NCBI GenBank assembly: GCA_016710435.1
Contig: JADJVV010000045.1
Coordinates: forward strand, 1 to 31,871
DNA length: 31,871 nucleotides
Source of the DNA: Hyphomicrobiales bacterium
GTDB lineage: Bacteria > Pseudomonadota > Alphaproteobacteria > Rhizobiales > Aestuariivirgaceae
Reading direction: 5' to 3'
Below are positions 30,239 to 31,871 of the stretch, in pieces. The position numbers and the translations under genes are program-made. Under the pieces are notes generated by a model that was not told where the DNA came from, did not search any database, and was given only the letters and a program-made list of their open reading frames with translations. The first letter of the stretch is position 1; each line of letters starts with the position of its first letter.

Positions 30239-30812
30239 GTCGCCGCGTACAACATGTATGCCAGCAGGTTCAGGACTGCGAACACCGCGACGGCTTCACG
30301 CCATGCAAATGGTTCAGGGCAGTTCATAGCTGCCACCCGCGGATAGCCCGCCACTGCGGCGACGTACTCGGCTACCGCCAAGACTTCACGGCGGTCCGGC
30401 TTGTCGGCCCGGTATTGCGGGGCCTCGTATAGGCGCTTTTCACGGCATCCGATGCGAATAGATAGGCGCCCATCGCGCTGCCACCCATATGCAGTCCACC
30501 CATCTGGGTAACCGGCTCCGATTATTCCGTCGGCCCCGTACAAGTTGGCCCCGTACAAGTCGGCCCCGCGCAAGTCGGCCGCGCTCAAGTTGGCCCCGTA
30601 CAAGTCGGCCCCGTACAAGTCGGCCCCGTACAAGTCGGCCCCGCGCAAGTCGGCCGGCTCGGCCCGCTGGGTGACCGCGCTAGTTGGCCCGCGCAAGTCG
30701 CGCTCCCGCGCACAAGTCGGCCCGTAAAGAAAGTCGGCCCCGTCAAATCGGCCGCGCGCAGCGGTTCCCGCCTACTGCCCGTAGATTACTCCCGCCCTAT
30801 TTTTATGTCCAC
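30235..30812 (-). CDS. Pentapeptide-repeat protein, N-terminal part frameshifted
   Basis: The intact frame from 30696 holds a run of A(D/N)LxG repeats (ADLRGADLYGADLYGADLYG, ANLSAADLRGADLYGANLYG), which fold as a right-handed beta-helix. The C-terminal domain follows (GYPDGWTAYGWQRDGRLSIR, then RREVLAVAEYVAAVAGYPRV). Upstream, repeat-like codons continue in shifted frames to about 30770. A GTG at 30812 after AAGAGGGGG (VDIKIGRE) may be the true start. Related phage proteins have unknown roles; some pentapeptide proteins mimic DNA and block gyrase. The end overlaps the next gene by ATGA. Confidence 0.65.
30530..30654. repeat. Tandem array of 15-bp units
   Basis: About eight units of the form GTCGGCCCCGTACAA, with small variants such as GTTGGCC and CCGCGCAA, lie head to tail. 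They encode the pentapeptide repeats on the - strand (ADLYG/ANLYG). Degenerate units continue to about 30745. Confidence 0.8.
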
Positions 30813-30914
30813 GTTGTGCCCCCTCTTCAGTGCGCCGCGGTGCGCGCGGCCCGGTGCAACCCCTACACTTGGGGCGCCCCACTCCTGAAAGCGCAAAGTC
30901 TGGGGTCAGCCGGG

Positions 30915-31196
30915 TTAGATAATCTGTAACAGATCCCGCAACTCATCCATCTCCGACCGCGTGAACTCGCCGCATGGCCCACCGCACTCACAACGCGCGT
31001 CCTTGGTCGCCCGGTCCTTTATGCTGTCCACGTTGTATCCTGGATGCCCGCCCGGTCATAGAACGACATGTCGACAGCCCCCAGCGTCCGCCAGCAGGCG
31101 GTGCAGAACCCGCGGCGGCCGTCGGTCGCGTAGCCCGATGCCGGTGTAAAAAGTCCGGTTCTGTACGACGCAAACGGTTACATGCAGGTGATCCAT
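30915..31196 (-). CDS. Small Cys-containing hypothetical protein, about 93 aa, two frameshifts
   Basis: ATG 31196 gives MDHLHVTVCVVQNRTFYTGI. Shifts near 31125 and 31050 join DGRRGFCTACWRTLGAVDMS, then GHPGYNVDSIKDRATKDARC, ECGGPCGEFTRSEMDELRDL and LQII with TAA 30915-30917. The FCTACW and CECGGPC units suggest zinc binding. The frame is open upstream to ATG 31268. A GGAG-type ribosome binding site favours 31196. Confidence 0.45.
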
Positions 31197-31225
31197 GATA
31201 TCCCGCTCCGGGATCCGGATCCCTA

Positions 31226-31305
31226 TCATCTTCGCCAATGCCAGCGCGCCGAGAATGGGATATTCCAATCCGCCGGGGCCTTGATGATTTTGGATTGCTG
31301 GTCAT
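31226..31305 (-). CDS. Possible 25-aa ORF, frameshifted
   Basis: ATG 31305 gives MTSNPK; after one shift in the A-run it continues IIKAPADWNIPFSARWHWRR to TGA 31226-31228. The sequence is too short to judge, and an alternative frame across the same bases is also protein-like. Confidence 0.2.
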
Positions 31306-31346
31306 GACATGCCCCACTTTTACCCGCCGTTCAGAACAGACCGACC

Positions 31347-31513
31347 TTATTTTCTTTCGCCCAAGTGAACCAACTGGTCAAGGTTCTGGAAAATAGGCGA
31401 CTTTACGAAAACTGGAGCGGCGCATCTGGCCGCTAGATATTCCGCGGTGTCGAAAGCAAAAATCCCCTTTTCACCGGTAATGATGTCGGTGCACCTTTAG
31501 TTGCGTAGTTCAT
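31347..31513 (-). CDS. Hypothetical protein, about 55 aa, one frameshift
   Basis: ATG 31513 follows GAAGGAG. MNYATKGAP is followed, after a shift near 31485, by TDIITGEKGIFAFDTAEYLA, ARCAAPVFVKSPIFQNLDQL and VHLGERK with TAA 31347-31349. The shifted part is clearly protein-like. No family recognised. Confidence 0.45.
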
Positions 31514-31572
31514 GCTGTAACTCCTTCAATTGACGGGGCACCCGTTAGGATGATAACAGCGCGGATGAACAT
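31510..31572 (-). CDS. Possible 20-aa leader-like ORF
   Basis: ATG 31572 with AAGGGG upstream encodes a hydrophobic peptide (MFIRAVIILTGAPSIEGVTA) whose TGA overlaps the next ATG (ATGA). It could be a small coupled ORF or chance. Confidence 0.2.
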   Translation of the reverse strand: MFIRAVIILTGAPSIEGVTA

Positions 31573-31597
31573 GGCGCCCCTTAGGTTGTGGTAGCGA

Positions 31598-31745
31598 TTA
31601 GGTTTTGCCGGTGTGCGAATAGGACTCGACTCGCATGCGATGGCCCCCGACTTCCACAAGTTGACCTATCTTATATTCGCCTTTTCGGCGGGTAATAGAA
31701 TCTCATGACTTCAGTTCCCGATGTAATAGTGAACGTCGCCGTCAT
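31598..31745 (-). CDS. Small hypothetical protein, about 49 aa, one frameshift
   Basis: ATG 31745 overlaps the upstream stop (ATGA). MTATFTITSGTEVMRFYYPP is followed, after a shift at the AAAAGG run (about 31689), by KGEYKIGQLVEVGGHRMRVE and SYSHTGKT with TAA 31598-31600. The IGQLVEVGG...RVES pattern suggests a small beta-barrel. Function unknown. Confidence 0.4.
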
Positions 31746-31871
31746 CGGCGCCGGAAGATGTTGCCGGCGCACTGCCCGGCGGCGACCTCATACGCTATCC
31801 GGTCGGCGTCGTCGGAGTCCGGCGACAGGTCGGCGTCGCGTATGTCGCCGGCAATCATCTGGATTAGCAGC
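31742..31871 (-). CDS. C-terminal end of an unrecognised protein, runs off the window
   Basis: The frame is open from the right edge: LLIQMIAGDIRDADLSPDSD, then DADRIAYEVAAGQCAGNIFR and RR, with TGA 31742-31744. Acidic helical end, 42 residues visible. Its stop overlaps the next ATG. Confidence 0.45.
   Translation of the reverse strand, partial: LLIQMIAGDIRDADLSPDSDDADRIAYEVAAGQCAGNIFRRR

Noticed and set aside
30530..30745. CRISPR-like array
   Set aside because: The 15-bp units are contiguous without spacers and encode pentapeptide repeats.
1..31871. tRNA, rRNA, CRISPR, integrase or terminase genes
   Set aside because: None could be supported by reading both strands; a dedicated tRNA or HMM search could still find a diverged one.

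Overview
The window looks like a large part of a tailed double-stranded DNA phage (Caudoviricetes), or a prophage, of a GC-rich Gram-negative host, probably a pseudomonadote. Four things point this way: virion-type proteins, a nested Rz/Rz1 spanin pair (which implies a host with an outer membrane), a GH24-type endolysin, and a self-contained phage replication set. No integrase, terminase, capsid or portal gene was recognised, and no rRNA or tRNA gene was seen.

Layout. Roughly 1-6971 reads on the + strand. It holds virion-associated genes (1-4324), including a long fibre-like protein with 13 alternating 20/22-residue repeats, then a lysis cassette (4411-5866: Rz, Rz1, holin, small membrane protein, endolysin remnant) and small accessory genes. 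The remainder, 31871 down to 7038, reads on the - strand and converges on the first block. A hairpin with a T-rich tail lies between the two blocks at about 6974-7018. The - strand block is a nearly continuous chain of genes with ATGA, GTGA or TGATG stop/start overlaps. In transcription order it contains small unknown genes, a pentapeptide-repeat protein, a family A DNA polymerase, a dNMP kinase, a DHH phosphoesterase, an HNH endonuclease, a PD-(D/E)XK nuclease, a VRR-NUC nuclease, a SNF2-type helicase interrupted by an intein, a 533-residue replication-associated protein, an HTH protein, a C5-cytosine methyltransferase, a small membrane protein, an AEP primase fused to a DUF927-type helicase, and an N6A/N4C-type methyltransferase. 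Together these could prime, unwind, copy, repair and modify phage DNA and supply nucleotides.

Most interesting features. Both methyltransferase genes carry a block of about 530-640 bp that keeps the methyltransferase frame open and, in a different frame of the same strand, encodes an HNH endonuclease. With the helicase intein and a free-standing HNH gene, about 15 kb holds four nuclease-bearing elements, three of them inside DNA-metabolism genes. Two sites resembling integron attC recombination sites flank one gene at 28.2-29.2 kb.

Data quality. Many genes are broken by single-base frameshifts, often in homopolymers, and these are denser towards both window ends. The reading frames resume cleanly, so I treat most as sequencing errors and give the span of the inferred intact gene.
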